DNA of 64,000 nt from Pogona vitticeps (GCF_051106095.1 NC_135787.1:172259001-172323000); one strand, 5' to 3'; shown: positions 23,830-35,970, numbered from the stretch's first letter. Program-made: numbers and translations. The notes: generated by a model from the letters alone, not told the origin.

Positions 23830-24829
23830 AACGCCAAACCCATCACTTATGAGTTAACTTATGAGTTAAATGCGAATTAGAAGTGAGAACTTTTGGGGAA
23901 GTAGAGTAATAGGGGAAGAAGGAAGAACAGGGTGGTAAGAATATACTCCCTACCTACTTTCTAAGAAATGTCAAGTCCCTTCACATGATTGTCTACAAAT
24001 GTGAGAAGCTACACAAAGAATTATTTTAGTCGTAAACATGGTACACCTCCTTTGTAGCATAATTTATTGAATTAGATTTACAGATTGCCCCCCTCTCATT
24101 TATGTCTTCACACTGCAGCAGTACTGTAGTATCCCAGCTGCCCTCTCATATTTTCACTCATGGACTCTTGATGAAAAGGTGTTTTTAAACAGATGTAGAG
24201 GGGGAAATTTAAAATACAGAATAAAAGGAATGGATGGAAATCCATCTTTGAATTAGGCTGTATATCATCAGATTTGAGCCATGTGCTAATAACCATCATA
24301 CGTTCAGTCCAGGACACTCTGAATGCACACTAGTACAAATAATTACAGAAACAAAAGAGAGATGGGAAGGAATGGAGCAAACTCACAAAGGACCTGTATC
24401 TTTGGTGGTAACAATCCCTCCCTTTCATGCAATCTCTGTCACTGAACACTAGTGTGCTATCAGGCTTGGATTCTTTAAATGGGCAAGGTCTTTTGACAGG
24501 TCCTATCAATCAAGCTTTTTCATTCACCAAGTAACCCAGGTCACACAGGGAAATATTGCACAGAAAACATTTCCTTGCAAAAATCAAACCATTATCAAGC
24601 ACCAAATGGTGCACCTATGAAGAAGGACAAATATGCAGGTATCTTCTAACACAATACCAGTTATTCTTGAAAGGTTATCCTCTACCTCAAGGCCCAAACC
24701 AGTTAAATCTAGTTTAACTCACAAATACATATCTTTACTGACATTTCTGTCATGTACATAAATATTCTATGTTGCTTTTCAAATCAGTTAATTATTTACT
24801 ACAAGTGCTTTGAAAGGAAGCCTACTCAC
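23830..24829. other. SLC41A2 intron segment, no feature seen
   Basis: AT-rich intron without a supportable feature. Confidence 0.4.
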
Positions 24830-24976
24830 CAAGGCAATCATAAAGACCCTGACTTATCCAAGCAAGTATGGCAAGGGTGATAAGATCTCCAAAGCTTGCT
24901 GCAATTGGTGTGGCAACGTTGTCAGGATTTATGCCAGTCTTCTTAGACCCAACGATAACTCCAACCATTATTATTC
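24830..24976 (-). CDS. SLC41A2: SLC41A2 coding exon 5
   Basis: The exon reads (G)[19 protein letters not shown], then [18 protein letters not shown] and [11 protein letters not shown]. The motif [16 protein letters not shown] is a strong SLC41 hallmark. The acceptor at 24977-24978 (gtttag) is chosen over another AG about 47 bases further upstream because it keeps the family sequence LLQG-IIMVG; the farther site would add about 16 residues with no family match. Confidence 0.95.
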
Positions 24977-25453
24977 CTAAACCCATTATAAACATAGAAA
25001 AGTCAATCCCGTGCTGTAATTCTAAAGAGGGAAACCTTAGCTAGAGCTTTTATTTAAGCTGCATCTTCTTCATTGTTATGTGAAAAGCACTCTACTTTCA
25101 CAGACATTTAGTGCAAAGTGACCTTTCACAATGAACCCAGTGTACAAGCAGGACAAGGTAAATATTTTATAAGCAATAAAACCCGTTAGTCAATTTTGCA
25201 CAGCTTATTAAACAAGCATTTCTGTTTACAGAACCAGTTTACCTAGACTTCCTTTTATGTCTGTCAAGCTAAAATTTAATTCATTTCTGATTCAGATCAC
25301 AAGACATTTTAGTAAGGATCCAACCAGCTGATTTCTACTGCTTCTTCCACCATCAGTAGCCGTTCATCATCATAAATTGATAATTTTGAAAAGATGGAAG
25401 GAAAAAATTATTTTAAAATAATTCTTTGCTTAGATAAATGATCAGTCAAAATA

Positions 25454-26106
25454 CCATATTTTTCCATGTACACAACCCCCCAATGTATAAAACAACTCCC
25501 TAATCTTGACCCTTGATGGAGGCGGAGAAGCAGTTAATGGGCAACTGCTCCTCCACCTCCGTCTCCTCCTCCTCCTGCTGTCTCCACTGCCTGCCTGATC
25601 ACCTTCTCCAGTGCGACTGCCGGGCTCACCTCCCGCTCACCTCACTGCCTTGTCCCCTGACCTAAGGAAACGATCGATTGCTGGAGGAGGTGATCGGGGG
25701 GTGACACCAGGAAGAGGCGCCTGAGTGCTTGTTTGCCTCCACTTCTGCCTCCTGCTGCCTCCGCCACCGGAGGGGACAAGGCACCAATGTGAGCTGAGCC
25801 CATCAGTCCCACTGGAGATGGTGATCGGGTGAGCAGGGGAGGCAGCAGCAAGAGGTGCCCGAGCACATGTGAATGCTCCTTCATCTCCATCTCCACCTCC
25901 TCCTCCTTCTCCTCCTCCTCCTCCTGCCTCAGGGCCACCGGAGGGGATAAGCCATGAGCTCTGGAAGAGGCAATTGGGCAGCGGCGGCAGTGGCAGGAAG
26001 AGGCACCCAAGCGTGCGCATGACTGTTTCCTTCCGTGTATCAAACGACACTCAGTTTTCCCTCTATTTTAGGAAAAAGTGTCATTTTTGTACACGGGAAA
26101 ATATGG
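25454..26106. mobile_element. MITE of the CCATATTTTTCC family with GC-rich tandem interior (653 bp)
   Basis: Ends ccatatttttccatgtac and gtacacgggaaaatatgg are inverted repeats with TA on both sides (25452-25453, 26107-26108). The interior has about three diverged direct repeats of roughly 150-170 bp, with recurring ggtgatcggg, gaagaggc(g/a)cc and ccaccggaggggaca. The 130-aa frames on the minus strand are products of this GC-rich simple composition. Confidence 0.7.
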
Positions 26107-26254
26107 TATCTTTGTACAAACACTTCTGAAAAACTTTAGAATTAGCCTGAAACTAGCATTGATCTAAATACTGTGCTCTTTTTGAGTGGCGAAATATTTG
26201 TTATATTATACTTAAGAGTCTTTGCCTTTAAGAAATGTTTATAACAATTTTTAC

Positions 26255-26399
26255 CCTGTAAAAGAGATGCTATGAAGGCGGTTGCTACACTGCTGGAACA
26301 CAAGAGGACAGAGTGATCAAGGCTGTATTTGCCTTCAGGGATCCAGCCCAATATAACAGCGGCTACAGCTGCCAAAAAGCCAACAACTGTTGCTTGCAC
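26255..26399 (-). CDS. SLC41A2: SLC41A2 coding exon 4
   Basis: Forty-eight codons plus one base. It reads VQATVVGFLAAVAAVILGWI, then PEGKYSLDHSVLLCSSS and VATAFIASLLQ. It contains two hydrophobic membrane segments separated by a short charged loop. The acceptor is ttttctag, the donor follows CAG-G. Confidence 0.96.
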
Positions 26400-27190
26400 C
26401 TAGAAAAAAAAACATTTAGCATTAGAAAAGTTTGCTTCCGTATTAACACTGGTCAGCATTTTGATGGCTATTTAAACACATGGATGAGGAATCACAGACA
26501 TTTCTGAAGGTGCACTAAGCATGCAGTCAGGTACACAAGTGAGACATGACCATTATCTTGTCAATTCACAGTAGCAACATCTACCATTCCTCTTGTGCAC
26601 ACAAAAATATCCACTAGGATTCTGACTGCTCTGTAACAAATTTACACAAGTCACCATGAAATTCAACTGTCTCTTCAAACTATTATGAAACATGTTCATG
26701 AGTGATGCTCTCCTCTGCTCCAAGTTCTTCTATGGGTAGGGATAGAGCTGGAATGTTCACTGCTAACAACATCATCATAGTGCCCAAAATAATTAGGTTG
26801 AAATTCTGTGGTTCCTAGGAAGGCAAGATGCTTTGCGGTCTGAGACAAGAACAGAAGCAGCTGTGCCCTTGCCACCCGGTGTCTTCTCCTTGCCACCCTT
26901 TGCTGTGCCTCCATGCTCAGTAAGAATGGCACTCACTTAATCCTGCCAGCTCTATACAAAGAGGCACCAACTATACTGTTGACCTGGTTACCGGGTAGCA
27001 GTGCCAAGGAAAAGCTACGGGAAGCCAGGGTTTCAGGGGGGTTTCCATCCCTTCTGGAAGATGTGAAAAACTGAATCTGGGTCCATTTTCATAAAAAGCC
27101 TGAGCTCTATCTTTGACTTATGGTCCCTCACCAAAAAAAAAAAAAAAAAAAGGCCTTCCCTCGCAGCATCATCTAATCTATTTCTTGCAG
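26400..27190. other. SLC41A2 intron segment, no feature seen
   Basis: Intron sequence of mixed composition with a poly(A) run at 27133-27150. No exon or named repeat supported. Confidence 0.4.
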
Positions 27191-27199
27191 TCTTCAATT

Positions 27200-27358
27200 A
27201 TACTAATATTGTTGTTTTATTTTATATTGTTATTATTTTATGGATTGTTGTTAGCAGCCCAGAGTAGACTTCGGTCTAGATGGGTGGGTTATAAATGAAT
27301 GAATGAATGAATGAATGAATGAATGAATGAATGAATGAATGAATGAATGAATGAATGA
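27200..27358 (+). mobile_element. LINE 3' tail with (GAAT)n
   Basis: The tail gcagcccagagtagacttcggtctagatggg is followed by about 16 GAAT units. Same family of ends as at 10765 and, reversed, 29905, but with a different tail unit. Confidence 0.65.
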
Positions 27359-27794
27359 AACTGACTATTGGCGCTCCAAAATTTCAGGCAGGAACCTTTC
27401 TGAGCTCAACCTAGAGACCCTTGGTATTACCTGGTGGCCTCCCATCTCCAGTATTCACTGTCCAAATCAAGTATGTCTGAGTGTGTTCAGAGTTGGATGA
27501 GTTAATTGCTAACTTTTTTTTTGGTGGATGCTTTATTGATTTTTGTTTGTTTCTTTTGTTGGCTTATTTGTTTTGTTCATTTGTGCAAACTTTCCACTGT
27601 CAAGTTTCAAGAAACCTGCTCAACTGCCAAGGTTTTTTTTCTTGAAACTAGAAGTTGCTATAAATAAATACCCAAAACTAAAGTAAGAAGCTGTGCAGAT
27701 GAACAGGTGGAGAGGAAGTAATATTGTCAGTTTATTTTAATTAATTATTTTAATACAGATTTTAACACTTAGCATACACAACTAAAAACATGCA

Positions 27795-27895
27795 CAGCAC
27801 AATCCTAAGCATGGGTGACCAAGAGGAAATCCCACTGAGCTCATTGGAGCCTACTACCTAGGAAGTGTCTTTAAGGCTGAGTTCTACAGCATTCA
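27795..27895. repeat. short interspersed palindromic repeat (cacaatcctaagcat type)
   Basis: The segment has cacaatcctaagcatgggtg and aaatcccactgagctcattgg. Related copies occur at 48004-48105 and 49085-49185. Probably a short foldback DNA element common in reptiles. Confidence 0.5.
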
Positions 27896-28311
27896 ATATA
27901 AACTGCAAACAAGCAAAAAATTTTAAAAATCAAATAGCCTAAAACAGCATCAAGTAAAAACATTTTGGAACATAAATTACTTTTTTTAATAGCTCCAGGT
28001 CTGTATTTTAAGAAAAGCACATACTTTAAAATCTATATAAAAGGGAAATATACAAGCTTGCACCATACTTAGTGACTGTATGTTCCAGAGACTTGCTTTA
28101 AATTGGTGTTACACAACTTTGAAGTGGGAAATCCTCAAGTCTGGCTATACTGTGTACAACATCTGGGTATTGTATGAACTCTAAAAATTCCACAAAATGT
28201 CATTTCTTATACACAGCAATTCACCTAAGTACAGCAGCTTTGTGAAAATGGTTCTTTAATAAGAAACCATCTATTGTATGGACTTTTTTTAAAGGACTAA
28301 TGATTCCTTAC

Positions 28312-28383
28312 CTGTTTTAAGGCCAAATTGCCAATTATTAAATTCCACTTCTCAATTGGTGAATCCATTTTCCCAACATTTAC
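28312..28383 (-). CDS. SLC41A2: SLC41A2 coding exon 3
   Basis: A short exon of 24 codons (VNVGKMDSPIEKWNL, then IIGNLALKQ), phase 0 at both ends. The acceptor is cttacag and the donor GTAAGG. It joins exon 2 to give STA-VNVGKMDSP, which matches the human junction. Confidence 0.95.
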
Positions 28384-28721
28384 CTGTAAGAAGCAATAAT
28401 TGATTTCTGACAATTATAAGACTTTAATGCACTGTGTTGGTGGTCACTAAAACAGTGTAATGATTTAGGAGTAGGGAGCATTTTGTTCTAGTGTTATCAA
28501 ACTTGTTTGAACAATTATGAGGAATATATAGCTTAAATCTATTGTTGGCCTCAACCAGAGTAGACACAATGCATCTATGGAACTTCCATAAATGTTAACA
28601 TATCAAGTTCCCATTGATTCAATGGGCATTTTCTAATTGGAATTAACAACTGATTGCAGCCTGAAGGGCATACATCAGTGGTGGTCTTCCCACTCAAAAA
28701 TCATTCTGCTACTCTTGAAAT

Positions 28722-28953
28722 ATCTGACCAGGATCCTGTTGTGTACTCCACCTGTATAAAAGGAATGATGTCACTGACCATGGCAGATTGTCACTAATTA
28801 AAACACTTTTTTTAGTTCAACGTTGTATCACTGTGTGCAAGCTACATGCACTATGAAACTAAAAAAGGGAACTCTTTAATTAGCAGCAGTCTGACATGAA
28901 GGTTGTTGTCACTCCCACTGTGCAGACAGCTATGCGACATTCACTGGCCAATG
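28722..28953. mobile_element. foldback MITE related to 35776-35970
   Basis: Left part gaccaggatcctgttgtg and accatggcagatt, right part gttgtcactcccactgtgca and cactggcca. The element at 35776-35970 has the same words in the same order. Confidence 0.5.
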
Positions 28954-28959
28954 TTTTTT

Positions 28960-29215
28960 TTTACTTGAAAATATGTTTATTCACAACTGTTTTAAGACAG
29001 GCCTATTCAATATATTGCTACATATGTGAAGTTACTTGTAAAAAATTAAGTATGATAAAGAAATAGACAATGCTAAGTTTTATTTTAAAAAGCTGAATTA
29101 AAGAATTGCAGACTATTTCTTACAAACACACATTTGCAGAAATATTCATATAGACATGTGAAAACAGGGAATTGAAGATGCTGTCGTACAACCAGGCTGA
29201 CAAAAAACTGGGAGC
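28960..29215. other. SLC41A2 intron segment, no feature seen
   Basis: AT-rich, nothing supportable. Confidence 0.4.
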
Positions 29216-29221
29216 AATTTA

Positions 29222-29450
29222 TTATGAGCTAACTGGATAGCTCAGTGAAATGGAACACACAGCTGAGGCCAAGGATGAAGAGTTAAATTCCCCACTGTGC
29301 ATTGCAGGAGAAGAGCCAGTGTACGTATGTGACCTTGGTCAAAATAGCCCTAGAGCATCCCCAGAAGTTGAGAATGGTAAACCACTTCTAAAAACCATGG
29401 AAAGGAACAACATAAGTTGGAATTGACTTGATAGCAGTTACTGTTATTTT
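29222..29450 (+). mobile_element. tRNA-derived SINE
   Basis: An A-box-like ggatagctcagtgaaatgg and a decayed B-box region (gagttaaattcccc) are followed by a body ending ggaattgacttgatagcag. Diverged copy. Confidence 0.6.
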
Positions 29451-29732
29451 GTTGCTAATTGTATTATGGGATAGACTGTGCAATTGGCAGCACAGTTCAT
29501 TCACCAATCAGATGTTACTTGCTCCTAATGATTGAAGGGTGGTGGGCAATTAAAGCAAAGGACTGGACCATCAATTCTGGGGCCATTATGAACTGATAAG
29601 TATTTCTACCTTCTCTCCAGATATCACTTCAAGTCTGTTAAAAGCTAAAAGAATTACCGTACAAAAGCAGTTGGTGAGTATAACCTTGAATCGCAATAAA
29701 TATAACAGGTACAACAGCCTACAAATACTTAC

Positions 29733-29840
29733 AGCAGTTGACAATCTGGATGCCAAAGTCATTTCCAGGTTCCCCTTCAAACCCAACAAGGCAGGAACCA
29801 AGATGAACACTTCAGTTATATTTTTGAAAACTTCCCAGTG
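29733..29840 (-). CDS. SLC41A2: SLC41A2 coding exon 2
   Basis: Thirty-six codons, phase 0 at both ends, from [12 protein letters not shown] to LASRLSTA. It carries the first MgtE-like signature, [18 protein letters not shown], in which the GxxGN-type turn is thought to line the ion path. The acceptor is gaaatag and the donor GTAAGT. The longer open frame that runs on to 29586 is intron read-through. Confidence 0.96.
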
Positions 29841-29904
29841 CTATTTCACAAATGAAAAACATAAAACATCAAAACGTGGAAATAAACTTTTAAAAGTGTT
29901 TTGA

Positions 29905-29975
29905 AATTTATTTGTTTGTTTGTTTGTCTATATCCCCCCATCTAGACAAAAGTCTACTCTGACGCAGTGTTAAGT
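29905..29975 (-). mobile_element. LINE 3' tail fragment (reverse)
   Basis: The plus strand reads atttgtttgtttgtttg then ccatctagacaaaagtctactctg, the reverse complement of the agtagac...gtctagatggg tail. Confidence 0.55.
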
Positions 29976-29979
29976 ACCT

Positions 29980-31250
29980 ACAGCAGGACAGAACATTTTT
30001 ATAAGGAATAGCAGCAGATTTGGAAGCTTTTCCTCATTCCCTAATCTGTGCAGAGATAGAGGGCCTTGTTTATTCACTCAGTCACTATGACTACTTCCCC
30101 TCAAAGAGCCACTTTTCACTCATTTGCCTGGAACCAGGAGATTTAGTGTAAAAAAAACCCGAAAAAATCAGGACAAAGTAGGGATGTTTCTGTTACCCTG
30201 CTGGTTTCTAGCCAAATAGACTATCTTTGGGTTTCAAATGAAGAAAGGGGGAAAGGAAGGGGGTGGGCAAAGTGCTGGCCACCTTTTGAGATGGATCATA
30301 AATTCCAAACTACTGGCTGAAGAGGGGACTGAAGCCACATCCTTCCCTCCACAAACATCTGGCAGACTGCAGATTACAGCGATCTGCATCTAAGAAGCTG
30401 CACCTGGCCCCCAACTGCGGCCATGAAACTTTTGAGACTTTCATATAAACATACAATCTTGGTGTTAACCACGAGAACCTGGTGCATTCCTTGAAAGCCT
30501 GTTTTATTTTTTGCTTTTGTTATTGTTTTTGTTTCATTGTCTTAATGGTCCAATACAGGTATCACCTGTTCCTGCAAAAATTAAAAATAAATAAATAACA
30601 ACAAAAAACCCAAGCTCTTAAGACTTTCCTCCCACTAGAAGAATCTAGTTTGCATTCAGATTAGCTAAAGCAGTAGGCTTGATTTATTTAAAAAGGCATG
30701 TTCTTACTACTTATATATACCGTATATGGAAAAAAAGTAATTTTTAAAAAACCACAAAAAGACAGAATATAAATTCTGGGTTCCATCCTTCATCACAGCT
30801 GAAGTAAAAAAAATGTGCAAATATCTTTTGAATTACATTGGCAGCAAAGAAACATAACCTTCTCCTGCATGATGCACTTAAAACAGATGCCTAAGCTAAT
30901 CAAAACCATGAAGGTTCTCCGGTTTTCTTGGGATCTGCTCCAATCATGCCAGAAAAGAACAAATAAAGCTTTTCTCAGGGCACTAACTGAAAGGTCTGAA
31001 TGAGCCTCCTCAGCCTATACTTCTGAGGTAGCATCGTCATCACTGACTAGCTGTCTCATGCCACTAACCCTTCCCAGGCAATGCACCAGTTTGTAACTTG
31101 AAAGAGAGATCATTCATAATATGTGACATCTCATGATGGCAAGGCTCTGCTGGCCTGCCATTATGGCAAACAAATAAACAAATGCAAGTTTTAAAAACCA
31201 CTGAATCCAAGGAGGCCCCTTTTGATTTGCAAATATTAATTTTTATCTGT
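29980..31250. other. SLC41A2 intron segment, no clear feature
   Basis: AT-rich intron with short A-rich runs (30570-30610). No exon or named repeat supported. Confidence 0.4.
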
Positions 31251-31251
31251 A

Positions 31252-31763
31252 CAGTGGGGTCTTGACTTAAGAACGACTTGAGTTAAGAACATTTTGACTT
31301 AAGAACCGCTCTCATAGGAAAATATTGACTTGACTTACATACTTAGATTTGAGTTAAGAACTGAAAAAAACCACGTGGGAGGCAGGGAAAGTGCAAAATT
31401 TGAACTTATAGTTAACTGTTGGCCAGTGAAAAGGGTGCCTGTCTGCTTCCTCACTCCTCCCAGCGTTTAGAGAGTGGATTGGGAGACAGTCTTCGGACTG
31501 CCTGGTACTGTACTGCCTGGACTGTATTTTCCCTGCCTTCCCTGAACCTTTCTTGACCTAAGAAAAAAAGAAAAAAATATCCCCCTCTAGTGGTCAAAGG
31601 CGGAATAGCAGCTTCCCATTGGTTTCTATGGACGGAAAGGAGCAGATACCGATCAAATGGTTTTCAATGCATTCCTATGGGAAATGCAGATTTGACCTGA
31701 GAACTTTTTGACTTGAGAACCGCTTTCCAATACGGATTAAGTTCTCAAGTCAAGACCCCACTG
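31252..31763. mobile_element. CAGTGGGGTC MITE, copy 2 (512 bp)
   Basis: TA-flanked inverted ends cagtggggtcttgactt and caagtcaagaccccactg. By eye nearly identical to 8629-9137 along the whole length, differing by a few substitutions and a six-base duplication (tactgt). Confidence 0.87.
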
Positions 31764-31769
31764 TATGGT

Positions 31770-32772
31770 CTGTTAGTGTCATCCAAGGGCTGTTACTGTC
31801 ATCCACTAAATGAAAAGCTGATCTGCTCTTACATAGGATAGTACTTGGGAAAAAAATAAGAGTCTTGCTCCTTTTGTTGCCTTTGGAGTGCCTGCTCCAC
31901 CATTACAGAGGACCTTCCTTCCTTGGGCTACGCCAGGGAGACACAGGCAACTTAAAAAGAGCATTCTAAAATGGATGTGCTATGTTTATTAAACTCCCAT
32001 ATAACATACTGTACCTACTGCAATCTTTCATCTCACACTCTGGAGGTTGGGAGGTTTGGGAGCTTTTTGACAGAAATAAAATAGGTGAAGACAGAGACTT
32101 TGGTAAAAATCCAAATTGCATAGTGGAATACAAACAGAGGTTAAATTATGCATGTAGTAAGGGGTTCGTTTACTATTTTCACTTCAGCTGAATGGGTTAC
32201 ACAGCAAAGTAGCAACAGCTGCTAAAATGGAAGTTAATTTGGCATGCAGACTATTTCTCATTGATTATTCTGACTGAAGGCTGATGCTGCGCTGCATCCA
32301 AACCAATATTTAAGGCTTTCCAACCCACAAACTCTTCTCCCTCCTGCGCTCCTTCCCTCTTATTTTACAATGGATGATCAGCAGAACAAACTATAGTTTT
32401 CACCTCTCCTTACATGGCCAAAGTACTCTAACTTTCTGTACTCTATGTATTACATAATTTTTCAGGACAGAATTTTGTGGGCTCACACAATTATACAAGG
32501 GCAATTGTACAAGCAAACTGTACTATATTCTGGGCAGTCTACTGCATGCCCTGTCATCCGCTGATTGTGCAATCAACTGCACCATGGCCAGCTGGAAAAG
32601 AACAGAAATTACTTCTGCAACTGTGCTTACATAAATGGATGTCTCCCGCAGGATTCTGTCCTTGGTCTCTACTCTTCAGCCTTAATTTAGAAAATGATAC
32701 TAAATGTTACAATTAAGTGCAAAGAAAGAATCAGAACATATACAATGAAACCTGTATGAGGCAAATACAAAC
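31770..32772. other. SLC41A2 intron segment, no feature seen
   Basis: No exon supported. The part near 32535-32590 weakly resembles the foldback MITE at 35776. Confidence 0.35.
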
Positions 32773-33330
32773 CTGAACAATATCTAGAACCATCCCGGCT
32801 GATACTGTTCCAAATCCTGCGAGCAAAAATGGAACAAGTATCTGCAGCGCCATAACGCTACTAGATTCTTTGGGTTGTTTTCTGGTCCCTTCCACAACAA
32901 TATCTTCGTCAACATCACTAGATGCATTGTTGTCCTGCAGCATAGCATCCGTTTCTGACGAGTCTATTCGATCTGAATAATTATAGCTTGTAAAGTTATC
33001 ATACTTTGGACTACAGCTTGATGAATTATGTCCATTACTGCCATGATGAAAAGCTGATTCTGAAAACGGATGATAATCAATGTGCTGGTCAGTCCTAACA
33101 CTGAAATTATGTGCTGATGGTTGTAATCCATCTTGCCAGACACTGTTCACTTTCTTGTGCCTCTCTTCCTGGTTCTTGTGATAAACAATTGGGACCATAC
33201 TCAACAGCAGGTTCAAGAACTTGTCAGACTGAATGGTATTCAGATTTATGGTCCAATTCACCAACCCTTCTCTGTGACAGGCTTTCTCATTTATTTTCTT
33301 ACTGACAGATCTTCCTTTGCAATTAGTCAT
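32773..33330 (-). CDS. SLC41A2: SLC41A2 coding exon 1 (N-terminus, 186 aa)
   Basis: The exon starts with MTNCKGRSVSKK and ends with AGMVLDIVQ, phase 0, before a GT donor at 32772. The ATG at 33330 has A at -3 and is the first in-frame start in an exon whose acceptor (tttttcag) ends at 33505, so 33331-33504 is 5' UTR. Residues 1-~155 are hydrophilic and Ser/Asn/Asp rich (cytosolic tail, with an acidic stretch SSDVDEDIVVEG). From about residue 160 (MALQILVPFLLAGFGTVSAG) the first membrane helix begins. The stretch IQSDKFLNLLLSMVPIVYHK agrees closely with the recalled human SLC41A2. Confidence 0.96.
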
Positions 33331-33504
33331 GCTGTTTCAGAAATTTTGTTCTGACAATTACTTTAGATCCCAAAGAAGAGGTTTTGCAGCTGCATCAAAT
33401 CTTCGATCTGATATGTTTGCTCTTTCAGCTAGGTTGTCTGTTATGTAGACAATTTTCTTTTCGATAAGTTTCCATCTTGAGTCATCCCACAACAAAGTTT
33501 GGAT
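33331..33504 (-). other. SLC41A2: SLC41A2 5' UTR part of the first coding exon
   Basis: On the minus strand an acceptor (aatgtttttcag) ends at 33505, and 174 bases of AT-rich sequence precede the start codon. The non-coding first exon in the CpG island would splice here. Transcript data would be needed to fix it. Confidence 0.7.
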
Positions 33505-33684
33505 CTGAAAAACATTGTAAAAGTATTTTGAAATGACTTTTTTTGGGGGGGTACCATTACACTAATAGGATAATTGTATGCTTAAGTTCAGTTGCCACTA
33601 AATCCCTTCTATAGGTATAGCTTGTTACGGTTTATTGATATGATTATTCTGTTGTAGATTTGGGGGTTAGCACAGAGGTTCAGG

Positions 33685-33870
33685 GTTCCTAGTGTAGTGT
33701 AGTGGGTAGAGTGATGGACAATGACTCTGGAGAACATGGTTCGAATCCCCACTCAGTCATGGAAACTAACTGGGGGAGTGGAACTTGTAAAACCACCCCT
33801 TAATTATCCCACTTACCTTGGAAACCCTGTTAGGCTGTTAAGACAGGACCTAACAATAACAACAACTAAG
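33685..33870 (+). mobile_element. tRNA-derived SINE with (AAC)n tail
   Basis: The A-box-like gtgtagtgggtagagtgatgg and B box ggttcgaatcccc are followed by a body and a caataacaacaac tail. It is in the first intron of SLC41A2, antisense to the gene. Confidence 0.75.
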
Positions 33871-33874
33871 ATGT

Positions 33875-35250
33875 TTAAACTCTATCCTTTCTAGGCATGA
33901 CCCTGATTCCCTTCTGAATGGAGATGGCAGAGTAACTGATGTAAATTTTACATCCACTAAAATTAATGGCTCCCTTTGTTTCCCTCCTGCAAATACAAAG
34001 GAGAACTAATTCTGTAGTCCATTATAGCAAACCAGCAGCAGTATGGAAAAGCCAGCAGGGGTACATATACTCCAAGTATGTATGGGACTAAATAACATGT
34101 GATATTCCTGAATCTAGAAAAGTTTCATCAAAATCTGTCCCTGTTACAAAGATTACTTTACAACTGTTTATGCTTATACTTAACCCCAGTCTGAAGAAAC
34201 CTTAAGAGTTTCTGGCTCTCAGCACAACTGCTTCCACTAACCCAGTGAGCTGTGACATTTGGCATACATCTGGAAGGAGGCAACGTAAGTGCTTTCTAGT
34301 GGCATGTTTATGCCATTTGTGAGAGGGTGTGTGATCTGAAATCATATTATCCTAGTCTTTCCTGCCATTGTAACTTGCTTATTAATACCATCCATATATT
34401 GGCAATGCAGGTAAACTGTCACAAGTGATAATGATCAATGGATGATGAAAGGTGCTACTGGGCTATCTGGCAGAATGACAATTTTCTTTGCTATACTCTT
34501 TTCTATTGTTGTGGTACTGTTGTCACTGTTAAAGTATTAAGCCCTGTTACACATTATATTTTGGGGCTCTGGGGTACCGGCAACAAGGCTTGCAAAACTA
34601 TGAAATTGAATGGAACAGGGCTTTTTGTTGTTGTTGATTCATAAATGGAATAACAGACAATTTCCTGTTGGAAGTGGAAGCTTACGATCATTTTTAGTCT
34701 GGATCCTTGGATCACAGAATGAGTTTAATGAAGGCTGAAGGGTTCCTCTGCTGTCAAGACCTTGGCCAAGTTAAGCAGAACAATATGGAGAAGAGACAAA
34801 GCTGAATGCTTTCAGTGGCTACATGCCCAGAGCAAATCATGATAATATTTGCAGGATTGTGTTATTTCCCCTAAGACAAAAAAGTGTTGTTTCTGCTCAG
34901 TTAAAAAAAAGGGGGTACAAGGTACATTTCCTTCTAATTTTCCATCTACCACTATTGAACTGAATTTAATTTCATGGGTAAAGATGCTAATGAAAAAGCA
35001 AGGCAATTGGGAGCATCACTAAATCAAAAAGAAACTGCACCTCAAGAGAAGAACTCACTTCCTTTTACTAGTTCTCATTTTTCTTTTCTTATGTAATTTT
35101 ACTTATTTTCAGTTTTTTTCCTGGAGCCTATGGGCCTTGGGGCGGGGGGGGAACTACATTGGCAAATTATGTGGGAAAAGCATCAGAATTTGGATGGCCA
35201 AATTCACATTATTTTCCTTGAGGACACAACATACGAGACAATGTGAATCA
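33875..35250. other. SLC41A2 intron 1 segment, no feature seen
   Basis: No exon, RNA or named repeat supported. Confidence 0.35.
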
Positions 35251-35284
35251 GCAGTTTAAATTCCCTGCCTGTTCCCCCGCCTTT

Positions 35285-35398
35285 TTTCCAGTCGTAACTC
35301 AAAGCTCCGGTCACAAGTCAAGCAAAATTTTGCAGCCAGAGCTGCTCGTAACTTGAATTGATCTCAAGTCAAGACATTCGTAAGTCGAGGCACCGCTG
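35285..35398. mobile_element. Tigger-like MITE, one end
   Basis: It ends gtaagtcgaggcaccgctg followed by TA (35399-35400). The body has cgtaactcaaagc and caagtcaagacattcg motifs. The left end is not recognised. Confidence 0.55.
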
Positions 35399-35775
35399 TA
35401 TCAGGTTTTGATCAGTAAAGTGATGCATAATAATAGCCATTTTAAGCTGGATCAAAGAAAGCTCTACTTAAAACTTGGCTTCTTAAAACACGTAGGTCAA
35501 TATCCTTTTTCCTGAATCGTATTTATCTGTTTGTTAAACTTCTACCACACCTTTCACCCTGTATAAGAACTCAGGAATACTTATAAATTATTTAATGCAA
35601 ACTGGAAAGACTAATCTAAGGACTGTCCCACTTAAACTGGATCTTGATGTATAACCGTTTTCACACTGGTTACAAGGTCTGTGCTATAACTGGTTGTGCA
35701 ATGGCAACCTTGCAACTACCCTTCTGTTCTGCCATTAGGCAATAGGATACTGGCCATAGAAGAAATAAAAACAGT

Positions 35776-35970
35776 GGGCAGTATCCTGTTGCACAGCTCT
35801 GCCTGTGCAACAGGAGTAAAGTCACCAACCATGGCAGATTTCCATTGATTTCAGGGTGGATGCAACCATATATTGTTGCATACAAGTTGCACCCACCTTG
35901 AAATCCAAAGTGATTTGGCTGGTGACAACTCCCACTGCACAGGTAGAATTACTCATCTGGATACTGGCCA
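35776..35970. mobile_element. foldback MITE (related to 28722-28953)
   Basis: Ends gggcagtatcctgttgc and ggatactggcc are inverted. Inner words accaaccatggcagattt and gacaactcccactgcacagg recur at 28722-28953. Confidence 0.55.

Noticed and set aside
24977-25024. Alternative upstream acceptor for SLC41A2 coding exon 5
   Set aside because: It would insert about 16 residues ([14 protein letters not shown]-like) into the conserved LLQGIIMVGV join, which the family does not have.
25637-26050. Two ~135-aa minus-strand frames
   Set aside because: Both are read in different frames of the same GC-rich MITE interior, with simple Glu/Gly/Pro composition.
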